Source of the DNA: CAZTPJ01 sp964614515
GTDB taxonomy: Bacteria > Planctomycetota > Phycisphaerae > Phycisphaerales > UBA1924
Assembly: GCA_964614515.1 (NCBI GenBank)
Contig: CAZTPJ010000072.1
Span: 1 to 18,594 of the forward strand
DNA: 18,594 bases
Reading direction: 5' to 3'
This document shows, in pieces, positions 1 to 8,903 of this stretch (its first letter is position 1; each line of letters opens with the position of its first letter). Below the pieces are notes generated by a model. That model ran no database searches and had not been told where the DNA came from. It worked only from the letters and a program-made list of their open reading frames with translations. The position numbers and the translations under genes are program-made.

Positions 1-3000
1 CGAGTCGATCGTGGTCTGCACGACGCTGATGCCCAGGGCCGGATCGAAGAATCGGCGCGAGTTGATGCCCTTGCCGTTGGTTCCGTTGACCACATCGTCG
101 GCGGTGCCCTTGATGCCATCGGGGCCTGGATCGAGCGTGAAGATGAACTCGCCTTGGACGATCTGGGTGAGGTCATCGCCGCCGCCGAAGAAGCCATTGG
201 GACCGGCGAAGGCGATCACCGTTGGAGCGTTGATGATGTTGGTCCCGTTGCCCGCGTCGGTCGTCGCGGAGAAGCCGCTGTCGCCGTCGTCGAAGATCTC
301 AACCGAGAAGGCGTACGTGCCCACGCCGCCGGCCGTGGGACCGGTGTTCGGCACTTGGCCGTTATTGTTGAACTGACCGGCGTTGTCGCCCGTGGCGGCG
401 ACGACGATGAAGTAATCGCCCGTGGTCTTGATGAGGTAGTTTTCAGCCTGGGTGGCGACGAGGTCTTCGGCGTCAAACGCGGACGGGAGAGCCAGACCCG
501 CCGACGCCGGCGAGCCGATCTGGTTTCCGTTGGCGTCGAAGACGATGCGCGCTGCGGCATTGGCGCCGCCGGTGATCTTGCCAAGCCGCAGAATGTGCCC
601 GGCCTGAAGCGTCACGCGATACACATCCACATCGCCCGAGAAGCGGAACGTGTTGGGATCGTGATCCGGGTGATCGCCGATCGACCCACGCAGCGTGAAC
701 ACCGTGTTCGCATCCGGCAGGCCATCGGGCGTGACGTTGTTGTCCAGCACGATGTTGAGATTCACGCCCGAATAGAGGCTCACGACGTTCTGCTGTCCGC
801 TTTGCGGATTGACCAGCGTGAGTTGGCCGGACGTGACCTTGTCGCCGGCATCGCCGACGATGTCATCGGTTGAGAAGTTGTCGCCCGGGGTGACGAAGCC
901 GTTGCCGTCGCCGTCGAGGCGAGCGTTGACGACCTGCGCCCGCAGGTTGTTCTGCTCAAGGGTGAAGCGATACACACCCGGTCCCGGCACGCCGGCCTGA
1001 ATCGGAAGGGGACGTTCGGTGACCGCGCGGGAGAACACGATGACGGCGGCCTGCTCGGCGGCGTCATACGACAGGGTGTAATCAAGCCCTTCGACGAGTC
1101 GAATGGTGATCTGTCCGGCATCCCCGCGAACTTCAGAGACGCTCAGGGCGGAGGTGAGCGATGAAGCGTCCATCGCCTGGTTGAAGAAGATTCGCGCGGT
1201 GTAGAGACGGCTGTCTTCGGTCACCTGCACGTCGAGCACCTGGATGGGCAGCGGCTGGGTTCCCAGCGCCACGACATCGAGATTGCCGACCTGGCCGCCC
1301 GGCGTGCCGCCGAACGTCACCGTGCCGATCGTCCCCGTCGCGATGATGCGATACGACTCTGAGTTGCGGTTCGATCCGCTGGCCTGACCCGTCACGCGAA
1401 CGCCCGCGATGTTGCTGCGTCCGTCGGCGGCTGCGTCCGAAGGCGTTCCGAAGAAGCCGTCGGAGCCGCGGGTGACGCCCGCGGCGATGCTCGATCGCGT
1501 CATGTTGCCGCCGATGTTGATCTGGCCGAGCGAGCCCGTCGTCACGCTGTCGGCATTGAGGCCCGTGCCGCCGAACGTGCCATCGCGTCCGAGGTCCACG
1601 CCGGAGAGGATCGTCCCTTCGACCATGTTGCCGGCGATGGTGATGGGTCCGATGTTGTCGCCGGCGGAGATGCGCGCCTGGGCGACTTCGCCGACGGTGA
1701 CCCCACCGATCGACCCGCCCGCGCGGAGGCGACCGCCGATCATCTGGCCCGTGATCGCCACCGTGTTGCGAACGTCGCGATCCACACTGATCAGGCCGCT
1801 CAGGCCGCCGACGATGTTGATGCTCTCGGTTCCCTGAATCTGGAGCGTGCCGCCGACGTTGCCGGAGATGCCGACGTTTCGCACGAACGAAGCGCTGATG
1901 AGCCCCGCCGTGAACGAACCCATCTCGAGCGACTGGATGTCGTTGCCGATCATGAAGACGGCCTCTGCGCTGGACAGGCCCATGATCCGCGCCGTGAACA
2001 CATACGCATCGATCACGATGCGGCTGTCGCCCACGAGGTTCGCCTGAACATCCAGCAGACCCAGCGACGCATCGTCGTTCGAGATGATGCGGAAGTTGGT
2101 CAGCGTCCCGTTGTCCGACGTGACCGTCAGCGATGATGCGAGCGTCGTGTTGGCCAGGATCAAGCGACCCTGCGCCTGGTTCCAGATGGCCGTGCCCGGC
2201 CCGCTGAACGTGATCGTGCCCGTTTCGCTGCCGTTGGCGAAGGCGAAGGCCTGGCCCTGCGGGATGACGGTTCCGAGTTGGCTGAAGATCGGGACGCCGT
2301 TGGGGTCGCGATCAACGAGGATCGGCGCGAGGACGCCATCGACCACGGGCGTGTCTCGACCCATGATGGCGATGCCGGCCGACGCCGTGGTCGCGCCTGA
2401 GTCGGCCGACGCGCGGACGTTGGTCACCGTGCCGCCGACCGTGACGTTGCTCACCCATGAGAAGCCAAGGGCGTGGTGATCGTCGGCCGTGCCGTACAAC
2501 CCATCGGCCCCGGCCGTCATACCTGCGGTCACCGCGACGTTCATGGCGTTGCCGCCGATGAAGACGCTGACGACGCGCCCTGTCTTGACCGCGTCCGCGT
2601 TGGCGCCGACGCCGCCGATGCGGGCGTCAGAGCCGAGGTTGATGATGCCGCCCGCGATCACCAGGTCAGACGCGTTGCCGGCGATGATGACCGTGTGAAC
2701 CGCGTCGCCCGCGGCGATCGACGAGCCGACGCCCGTGGTCACGCCGTCGTTGCGAACGTCCCCGTTGACTTCCACGCGCCCGATGAAGCGGCCCGCGTGA
2801 ATCGTCGTCTCGAAAATCGAGCCGTTGGTCACGAGGATCGTGCCGATCATGTGCCCGGCCGTGATGCGCGGCCCGTTGATCTCGACCGACGCCCCGACGC
2901 CCGGGGGCAGTTGATTGCGGAACGGGCCGGTTGAGACGGTGTTGTTCAGCGCGGGATTGACGCCGATATCGCCGAACACGCCGTCTTCAGAGGCGACGAC

Positions 3001-6000
3001 GCGGATCTCATTGATCGTGTACGCCGCGTGGATGTCACCGAGCAGGTGGCCGCGGATGATCTGCACCAGGCCGATGTTGCCGTCGAGGGCCGAGATGGTG
3101 TTGCCCGGGAGGAACGAGCCGTCGGTGATGATGACGGCACCGATGCCGCCGAAGAAACTGGCGATGCTGCCGTTGAAGTCGCCCGCGACTTCGACGCGTT
3201 CGATGCGTCCGAACGCGAGGATCGAGCCTGAGCCGATCAGGTTCGCGCCGGGCTTGTTCGACACCTGCCCGATGGAGATCAGGCCGGTCATCGACTGACC
3301 GATGCGCAGGTCTGAATAGAGTTGGCCGCTGGAGACATCCAGCGATTCCAGATTCCCGCGAACCAGAATCACGCCCGGCGTGGCGCGGTTGCCCACATGA
3401 CGACCGGCGATGAGTTCATCCACCGTGCCGCTGATGTCCGTGGTGATGTCAAGATCGCGGAAGGCTTCGATGCGCTGGACGTTGCCGCGATCGGTGGTCG
3501 TGGTGATCCGCGCGACGATGTCGCCCTCAGTGGATTGAATCAGCGTCACCGGACCCGTTGACGCGATCGCGCCGTTCATCGTGCCGCGCGTGCGCAGCAG
3601 GTCGAGACGACCGTTCGGACCCGTGACCTCGACGCGCGTGTTGCGCATCGTGTCGGCCGTCAGCGACACCAGCGGACCGGACACGAACACTTCGCTCGCC
3701 ACAAGATTCCGCGTCACCACGCCGCTGAGGAGTTGGCCGGTGTTGATCCGGCTGCCGGCGATGTCCACGCCGGCGGAGAGCAGCGTGATCGTGTTGTTCA
3801 CTTCAATCTGCGCCCGCACGAAGTTTCGCGCCGCGATCCGGTTGGTCACCGAGCCGATCACGTCGACAAGCGTGTCGCTGATGTCGCCGTTCTGCCCGAT
3901 CGTCGTCATCAGTGCCAGGTTGAGGCCCACGCGAATCTCGCTCGGACGGAACTCGCGGTTGCCGCCCGTTCGCGTCGAGTTGCGGAAGCCCACGGCCTGA
4001 ATCGTCGTGGCGTTGCCTTCGGCCGCGATGTTCGACGCGTCGAAGAAGCCGCCTTGCATGTCGAAGAGTTGCAGGTCGAACACGGCGAGCTCGGAGCGGA
4101 AGAAGTCCGCGCCCTGGCCGCGGATGGCCGCCGCGTGACCCGTCGCCTGTCGATCGTCGCGCTCGTAGTAATACGAACTCCAGTAGCGGTCGAGATTGAA
4201 CGACGCGATGTAGGCGTCGGCGAAGTCGCCGCCGGTGTTGAGAATCTCGATGGTGCCGATGCCAAAGACACCCAGTTCCGGATCATCCAGCGGGTTGATG
4301 TTGCCCGCGACGATCGCGCCGGAGATGAACGCCCCGGGGCGGTTCGCGAAGACGCGACGGATGTCGTCGGCCGCGAAGACGCCGGGCGTGTCAAACGGCG
4401 AGTGCGTTCGGCGGGCGATGCCGTCGCCGACGTTGAGCGTGATGACTTCGCCCGCGTGAATGCTGCCGACGATGCCGTGGAACTGGCCCAGCGGCGTGAG
4501 GTTGTCGGCGTTGACCACCATGTTGAAGATGAACCCGTTCTGCACGATCACATTGCGCACCGAGCCGCCCACGCTGATCAGCGCCACGGTTCCGCCGTCG
4601 CGCACGATCAGGCCATTGAGGTATGGGCTGACTGGTGAGCCGATGTCGTCGAGATAGGCATTGCCGTCGCCGCGCCCCGCCGCCGGATCGTTGGCCGGGC
4701 GGTACATCGCGCCGTTGAAGTCCGCGTCCATCGGGCCCAGGATGACGATGCCTCTATCGCCGCCGCCCGCGCCGATGCCGAGGAACGGCCCGATCTGCGC
4801 TGGTCCCCACGAGGGCACTTCGGTATCGCCGAGGTTGCCCGAGCGGATGTCAAGTCGGCTCAGGGTCGCCACGTCGATGGCGACGATGTCGCCGTTGGGC
4901 GTGAGATTGGTGATCTCGAGCAGCCCGCCTCCGCCGAGGTCTTCAATCTGCCACACGTCGATCTGCGAGTTCCCTTCGATGCCGATCGCCGAGTTCTCGT
5001 CCGAGTCCACGATGACGATGCGCCCGATCGACACGCGATCGGTCAGGCCCGGCTGGCTCAGCGATGTGATGCGCAGTTGCAAACCTCCCGCGAGGTTCAC
5101 CGAAATCCGCCCGATCGCCACGCCCTGCGAACCATCGACCGCGATCACCCGGATCGTCCCCACCACCAGCCCCAGCGGCGCGCCGGGAATCTCGATCCGC
5201 ACGCGACCACCCGCGTCATCGGTCAACTCCACGGGCTGACCGCCGATGATCGGAATCTGCGAGTTCTCCGCCGCCGTCAGGTCGATGCGCGGGAAGTCCA
5301 CGAAGCGCAGGTCAGACCCGGCGCCCATGGTGAACGTCACGCCGTCGGCCGGGCCGCCGAGCGTGTAGATGCCGATGTTGTCGTCGTTTGGATCAAAGGC
5401 GATGTCCTGACTGACGAGGAAGCCGCCGATGGTCGAGCCGGGCGAGGTCGTGATGTTCAGCGTGCCCGAGCCGATGTGCGCGCCCACGCGAATCAGGCCG
5501 ATGCTGCCATCCCCGCCGGCCGTGCCGGAACGAATGTTGATCGAGTCCGGCGCGTCGATGCTGTCTGGATCGGCGTCCTGATTGATGCCGATGGCGCCGC
5601 GGACGTCGATGGTGCCAATGCGTCCGCCAACCGAAAGCGCAAAGGCGCCAACGTCGCCCTCCTCGGGCGCGACGCCGACGAGTTCCGACAAACCGACGAT
5701 CAACTGCCCCAGATCGCCGCCGATGTTCACGCTCGTGATGCGGGCGCCCACGCCGCGGATGTCCGCGCCCACCCACATCTCATACAACGTGCCCGGCACG
5801 CTGATCGTGCCGCCGCGAACGCCCATCACATCGTCGAGCTCCTCTTCGTCGGCATTGATCACCACGGTCGGATCGGTTTCCGCCCCCGCGCCGTCGACAA
5901 AGCCCGTGCCGATTCGCACCGCGCCCATCGCGCCTGCCAGCACCGTCACCGTCGCCGACTCGCCGGGGATGAACTCCTGTGCATCGCCGCCGAATCCGCC

Positions 6001-8292
6001 GCCCACGCGCAACGCGCCAAACACCGTCGGCGCCATCCCGCCGATCGTCAGCACATACGCCGCGTTCGTCACGGCCGCGCCGCCGTTGGTGCTTCGCCCC
6101 GTCACCACGGCGTAATACACGCCCGGCGCCGACGGCATGAACTCAAGCCGGCTCTGTGCCGCAAGGCCCGTCGGCGTGAGGACGAGAATCTCATCCGCGC
6201 GGGACACCGCCGCAACCGTCCGACCGCTCGCATCCATCACACGCAGGAACCCATTCATGATCGCCGGCGGGAACATGTTCAGTTCCAACACCACCGGCGC
6301 GCTCCCATCCACCGCGAACGCGAACGCATCCGATGGATCCTCGCGCGTGTTCACCGCGTCGGCCAGACCGACTTCCCCGTGAATCTGCACGGCCGTCGCG
6401 ATCGAGCCAACCCACTCCGCCGATGCCAGCGTGTCATTGCGGAACAACTGTTCGCCGAACGAGACCGCCTGGCCCGACCGGAAGTACGGCAGACCCGCGT
6501 CGGACTGGAAGATGTCCAGACCGTGACCGATGGTGCGCCCGAGCGTCGCGTTGACGACGGTGACTTCCTCGGCCGTGATGGGCGAGTTATACGCGGACTC
6601 TCGCTCGAAGTATCGGAAGACGTCGCGTGCCGGGCGTGTCTGCGGCGAGTTCAAGTCGCCGAGCACGGTGATGTCGAGCATGGAACGTCCGGCGATGGCG
6701 ACCTCGCCCAATGTCCGCCCGACGATCAACTCGCCCCCCGTCTTGGACTGGCGAATCGTGGGAATGCGCTGCCCCGCCTCGTCCGGAACCCACAAGCCCG
6801 CGTCCGAACCAACGACAAGCGCGCCCAGATCCCCGGCCACGGAGATCGAACCCGTCAGCAGGCCGACGGAAATCTGATCCACAGCCCCACCGAAACTCGA
6901 CACGCCGTGCAGGATGCCATGAATGAACACGGTGCCGACGTTGCCGCCCTCGGGCGCGAAGATGCCCTGGTCGGCGCGGATGTGATTGAATCCCTGCGCC
7001 ACACCCGTGGGGGCGTACGTCGGAGGACTCGAATTGTCGCGAACAAACGGCGAGCCGATGATCACCGAGCCGGGACCCGGCGGCAAGCCGATCACCGTCG
7101 GCATCGGGTCCGTCGTCAGGTCATAGCCGAAACCCGCCTGCTCAAAATCATCGTAAATGCCGACGAAACTCTCCGTGATCTCAAACACGTCCATGTCATC
7201 GATCGTGCCACCAAACACCGTCACCGACGTTCGAGAGTCGGTCCCGCGCATGATGATCTGGCCGATGCCGTCGTTGAAATCGGGCACGCCGTCGTCGTTG
7301 AGATCCACACGCGGAATCGTCCCATTCGGCGGAGTCTTGAGGCCCACCGTCGCGCGCATCTCACGCCCGTACAGGTCCAGCACCTGCACCGACGCGCCCA
7401 CCGGCCCGGCCAATGTCACAACAGCGCCGAAGACACGCTCGTCAATCAACTGCGCGAAGTTGCCCGGCGGCAGCATCATCTGCACATTGTCGATTTCAAA
7501 CGGCGGGTTATTCGTTCCTCCGATGAACTCAAACCGCAACTCGTCAAACAGCGGCGACGGGAAGCCGGGCTGCACGGGATCCGGCTGAATGAAGAAGTGG
7601 CCAAAGCCCTCGCCGGGATTCTGCACATTCAGGGGGCCGATCTCTTGCGCCCCTTCCCAGACCTGCAAGACCTCGCCCGCATAAAAGGCCGTGATGCGCA
7701 TGTTGGCGATTGGCATCCCCACCGGCGCTTCGAATACGTCGAACTCCAGAGAACGAATTCCGCGGATCACGCCATTCTCGACGTTGCGGAAGTTGAACTG
7801 CTCGCCGGCCTGTCCACGAATCCTCAGGCGTACCGTCTCCCCCCCCATTCCATCGGGCACCGTGACGAGTTGCACATCCGTCGGCGGCGTGATGCCGTGA
7901 CGGATCTGGAGATTCGAGTCGTCGAAGATCCGACCATTGACGACGATCTGCGTCGTCGCGTTCATCGGGAGTTCATCCTCGAAGTCCTCCAGGACCTCCT
8001 GGTCAGGCTGGATCATCACGTCCGCGTTGGGCAGCAGGTACGGGATCACGTAGCCGAATACGGCCGAGATCTGCCCCAGCCCTGTCGCCGGGTTCACGTC
8101 ACCAGGACCGATGGTCATGGTGAAGAGCAGTTGCCGTGCTTCGAGGGCTTCGAACTCGGCGTGACCGGCGCGTCGGGAGAGCCGCCCGGCCGGGGTCGAT
8201 GCCGGCGACATCCAGTCGCGCATCGTCCGCAGCGCCCGTGACGCCATTCGCTGAAAACCCCGAGAACGACCCGTGTGAGACGACTGATTCAT
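1..8292 (-). CDS. Giant LEPR-XLL surface/secreted beta-repeat protein (5' part, truncated by window edge)
   Basis: The reading frame is open from ATG 8292 to base 1 (2764 codons, no stop), so the C-terminus lies outside the window. The start has a good ribosome site (AGGAG, 5-nt spacer). After a basic N-terminus (no clear hydrophobic signal), residues 48-56 carry EALEARQLL, a LEPR-XLL motif that in Planctomycetota marks very large exported proteins. Residues about 60-290 are a beta-rich lead domain. Residues about 617-750 resemble a PPC-type beta-sandwich (DAFAFAVDG, YYAVVTG), and a second such domain lies at about 2535-2671 (DVDVYRVTL, GDYFIVVAAT). The long middle consists of short strands of the 'IGxIxVxGxxxG' kind, probably a beta-helix. 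An Ig-like segment (about 2345-2430) is followed by a calcium-type loop DGDGNGFVTPGD, and DGxxGTxDD motifs recur. Asn, Asp and Gly are abundant and Cys is nearly absent, as expected outside the cell. The surface role is inference; the ligand is unknown. Confidence 0.93.
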   Translation of the reverse strand, partial: MNQSSHTGRSRGFQRMASRALRTMRDWMSPASTPAGRLSRRAGHAEFEALEARQLLFTMTIGPGDVNPATGLGQISAVFGYVIPYLLPNADVMIQPDQEVLEDFEDELPMNATTQIVVNGRIFDDSNLQIRHGITPPTDVQLVTVPDGMGGETVRLRIRGQAGEQFNFRNVENGVIRGIRSLEFDVFEAPVGMPIANMRITAFYAGEVLQVWEGAQEIGPLNVQNPGEGFGHFFIQPDPVQPGFPSPLFDELRFEFIGGTNNPPFEIDNVQMMLPPGNFAQLIDERVFGAVVTLAGPVGASVQVLDLYGREMRATVGLKTPPNGTIPRVDLNDDGVPDFNDGIGQIIMRGTDSRTSVTVFGGTIDDMDVFEITESFVGIYDDFEQAGFGYDLTTDPMPTVIGLPPGPGSVIIGSPFVRDNSSPPTYAPTGVAQGFNHIRADQGIFAPEGGNVGTVFIHGILHGVSSFGGAVDQISVGLLTGSISVAGDLGALVVGSDAGLWVPDEAGQRIPTIRQSKTGGELIVGRTLGEVAIAGRSMLDITVLGDLNSPQTRPARDVFRYFERESAYNSPITAEEVTVVNATLGRTIGHGLDIFQSDAGLPYFRSGQAVSFGEQLFRNDTLASAEWVGSIATAVQIHGEVGLADAVNTREDPSDAFAFAVDGSAPVVLELNMFPPAIMNGFLRVMDASGRTVAAVSRADEILVLTPTGLAAQSRLEFMPSAPGVYYAVVTGRSTNGGAAVTNAAYVLTIGGMAPTVFGALRVGGGFGGDAQEFIPGESATVTVLAGAMGAVRIGTGFVDGAGAETDPTVVINADEEELDDVMGVRGGTISVPGTLYEMWVGADIRGVGARITSVNIGGDLGQLIVGLSELVGVAPEEGDVGAFALSVGGRIGTIDVRGAIGINQDADPDSIDAPDSINIRSGTAGGDGSIGLIRVGAHIGSGTLNITTSPGSTIGGFLVSQDIAFDPNDDNIGIYTLGGPADGVTFTMGAGSDLRFVDFPRIDLTAAENSQIPIIGGQPVELTDDAGGRVRIEIPGAPLGLVVGTIRVIAVDGSQGVAIGRISVNLAGGLQLRITSLSQPGLTDRVSIGRIVIVDSDENSAIGIEGNSQIDVWQIEDLGGGGLLEITNLTPNGDIVAIDVATLSRLDIRSGNLGDTEVPSWGPAQIGPFLGIGAGGGDRGIVILGPMDADFNGAMYRPANDPAAGRGDGNAYLDDIGSPVSPYLNGLIVRDGGTVALISVGGSVRNVIVQNGFIFNMVVNADNLTPLGQFHGIVGSIHAGEVITLNVGDGIARRTHSPFDTPGVFAADDIRRVFANRPGAFISGAIVAGNINPLDDPELGVFGIGTIEILNTGGDFADAYIASFNLDRYWSSYYYERDDRQATGHAAAIRGQGADFFRSELAVFDLQLFDMQGGFFDASNIAAEGNATTIQAVGFRNSTRTGGNREFRPSEIRVGLNLALMTTIGQNGDISDTLVDVIGSVTNRIAARNFVRAQIEVNNTITLLSAGVDIAGSRINTGQLLSGVVTRNLVASEVFVSGPLVSLTADTMRNTRVEVTGPNGRLDLLRTRGTMNGAIASTGPVTLIQSTEGDIVARITTTTDRGNVQRIEAFRDLDITTDISGTVDELIAGRHVGNRATPGVILVRGNLESLDVSSGQLYSDLRIGQSMTGLISIGQVSNKPGANLIGSGSILAFGRIERVEVAGDFNGSIASFFGGIGAVIITDGSFLPGNTISALDGNIGLVQIIRGHLLGDIHAAYTINEIRVVASEDGVFGDIGVNPALNNTVSTGPFRNQLPPGVGASVEINGPRITAGHMIGTILVTNGSIFETTIHAGRFIGRVEVNGDVRNDGVTTGVGSSIAAGDAVHTVIIAGNASDLVIAGGIINLGSDARIGGVGANADAVKTGRVVSVFIGGNAMNVAVTAGMTAGADGLYGTADDHHALGFSWVSNVTVGGTVTNVRASADSGATTASAGIAIMGRDTPVVDGVLAPILVDRDPNGVPIFSQLGTVIPQGQAFAFANGSETGTITFSGPGTAIWNQAQGRLILANTTLASSLTVTSDNGTLTNFRIISNDDASLGLLDVQANLVGDSRIVIDAYVFTARIMGLSSAEAVFMIGNDIQSLEMGSFTAGLISASFVRNVGISGNVGGTLQIQGTESINIVGGLSGLISVDRDVRNTVAITGQMIGGRLRAGGSIGGVTVGEVAQARISAGDNIGPITIAGNMVEGTILSGVDLGRDGTFGGTGLNADSVTTGSLGQINIGGNMTRSSIAAGVTRGSDGFFGTPSDAAADGRSNIAGVRVTGQASGSNRNSESYRIIATGTIGTVTFGGTPGGQVGNLDVVALGTQPLPIQVLDVQVTEDSRLYTARIFFNQAMDASSLTSALSVSEVRGDAGQITIRLVEGLDYTLSYDAAEQAAVIVFSRAVTERPLPIQAGVPGPGVYRFTLEQNNLRAQVVNARLDGDGNGFVTPGDNFSTDDIVGDAGDKVTSGQLTLVNPQSGQQNVVSLYSGVNLNIVLDNNVTPDGLPDANTVFTLRGSIGDHPDHDPNTFRFSGDVDVYRVTLQAGHILRLGKITGGANAAARIVFDANGNQIGSPASAGLALPSAFDAEDLVATQAENYLIKTTGDYFIVVAATGDNAGQFNNNGQVPNTGPTAGGVGTYAFSVEIFDDGDSGFSATTDAGNGTNIINAPTVIAFAGPNGFFGGGDDLTQIVQGEFIFTLDPGPDGIKGTADDVVNGTNGKGINSRRFFDPALGISVVQTTIDS
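1381..1593 (-). repeat. Internal protein duplication, copy B (residues 2234-2304 of the giant protein)
   Basis: This 71-residue stretch aligns without gaps to residues 1886-1956 of the same protein (31 of 71 identical by hand count). The shared framework is LGxD, GGxGxNADxVxTG, IGGN, AGxTxGxDGxxGTxxD, AxGxS and VxVxG. The Asp/Gly-rich ends look like calcium-binding loops bracketing one turn of a beta-helix; that function is inference. Confidence 0.75.
2425..2637 (-). repeat. Internal protein duplication, copy A (residues 1886-1956 of the giant protein)
   Basis: This is the partner of the copy at residues 2234-2304, 348 residues away. It opens with LGSDARIGGVGANAD and closes with the loop GADGLYGTADD. 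Shorter relatives of the closing loop occur near the left edge, GPNGFFGGGDD and GPDGIKGTADD at about residues 2697-2735. Confidence 0.75.
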
Positions 8293-8903
8293 GGCTGCTC
8301 CTGACTGATGTGTGACGCCAATGTGCAACGTGTCGAGGGTCGTGCCCTGTCCAAACGCTGTCGGCGACTGCATCCCAACCCGTACATCGTGGGCCTGTCC
8401 ACCCGCTCCCTGTCGCGTGTCACGCTCGCCCTGCTTCCTGCGGACCCGCGGGGGATCGGCACAAAGTAACCCAAAGGCCGCGAACTCTCAACTCGCAGGC
8501 CATCCGGGCCCTGGCCAACGGGCGGCAAGCGGGGGCCGTCCGTACTCTGGCCAGTTGAGGCAACGGTGTATCTCGCACATCCATGCGCGAGACGTCACGT
8601 CTGCCGAGGTTCGGTTCGCACGGCCGATCCCCGCGGTTGCAGGAACCCACCGTACACCCTCCCGCTCGGCCACACCAGCATAGCCACTTCTCAACCGGAA
8701 CGCAAGCGGGGGTCTGTCCACTCACATCGGCCACCGCCCGGCCCCACCTCGATTCCGAGCCCCCCGGTCCTGGCTTGAACCCCACGAACCAAGGGAAATC
8801 CGCCACCGAGGTGGTGACTTCTCACGGCAACGAACCAAGTGGTTCTCGCATGGCATTGGCCGCGAGAACACCAGCCACCCAAGATCGTCGCATTCCCGCC
8901 CGG
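8293..8903. other. Gap of about 610 bases without a supported gene
   Basis: This lies between the start of the giant LEPR-XLL gene and the stop of the dockerin gene, both on the minus strand, so it should hold the leader/promoter of the former and the 3' end of the latter. Short open frames occur on both strands, but their translations are Arg/Pro/Ser-rich and show no recognisable domain. A short direct repeat (GCAAGCGGGGG at 8524 and 8702) and a stem-loop near 8842-8869 are the only structures I can name. No convincing -10/-35 pair for the giant gene was found. Confidence 0.5.
8842..8869 (-). terminator. Stem-loop downstream of the dockerin gene, possible terminator
   Basis: GTTCTCGC (8842-8849) pairs perfectly with GCGAGAAC (8862-8869) around a 12-base loop, 34 bases past the stop of the minus-strand dockerin gene. 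A second small dyad, GAACC-AAGT-GGTTC (8832-8845), overlaps one arm and could compete with it. There is no clear T-tract, so intrinsic termination is only a possibility. Confidence 0.3.

Noticed and set aside
154..873. Further long plus-strand frames opposite the giant gene (also near 2473, 3733)
   Set aside because: They share the same register and composition bias as the antisense of the LEPR-XLL protein and have no ribosome site or family likeness.
5077..8241. A 1054-codon open frame on the plus strand
   Set aside because: It is in register with the minus-strand giant gene, is Arg/His/Asp/Ala-rich without any domain, and arises because the codon pattern of GC-rich genes leaves the complementary frame free of stops.
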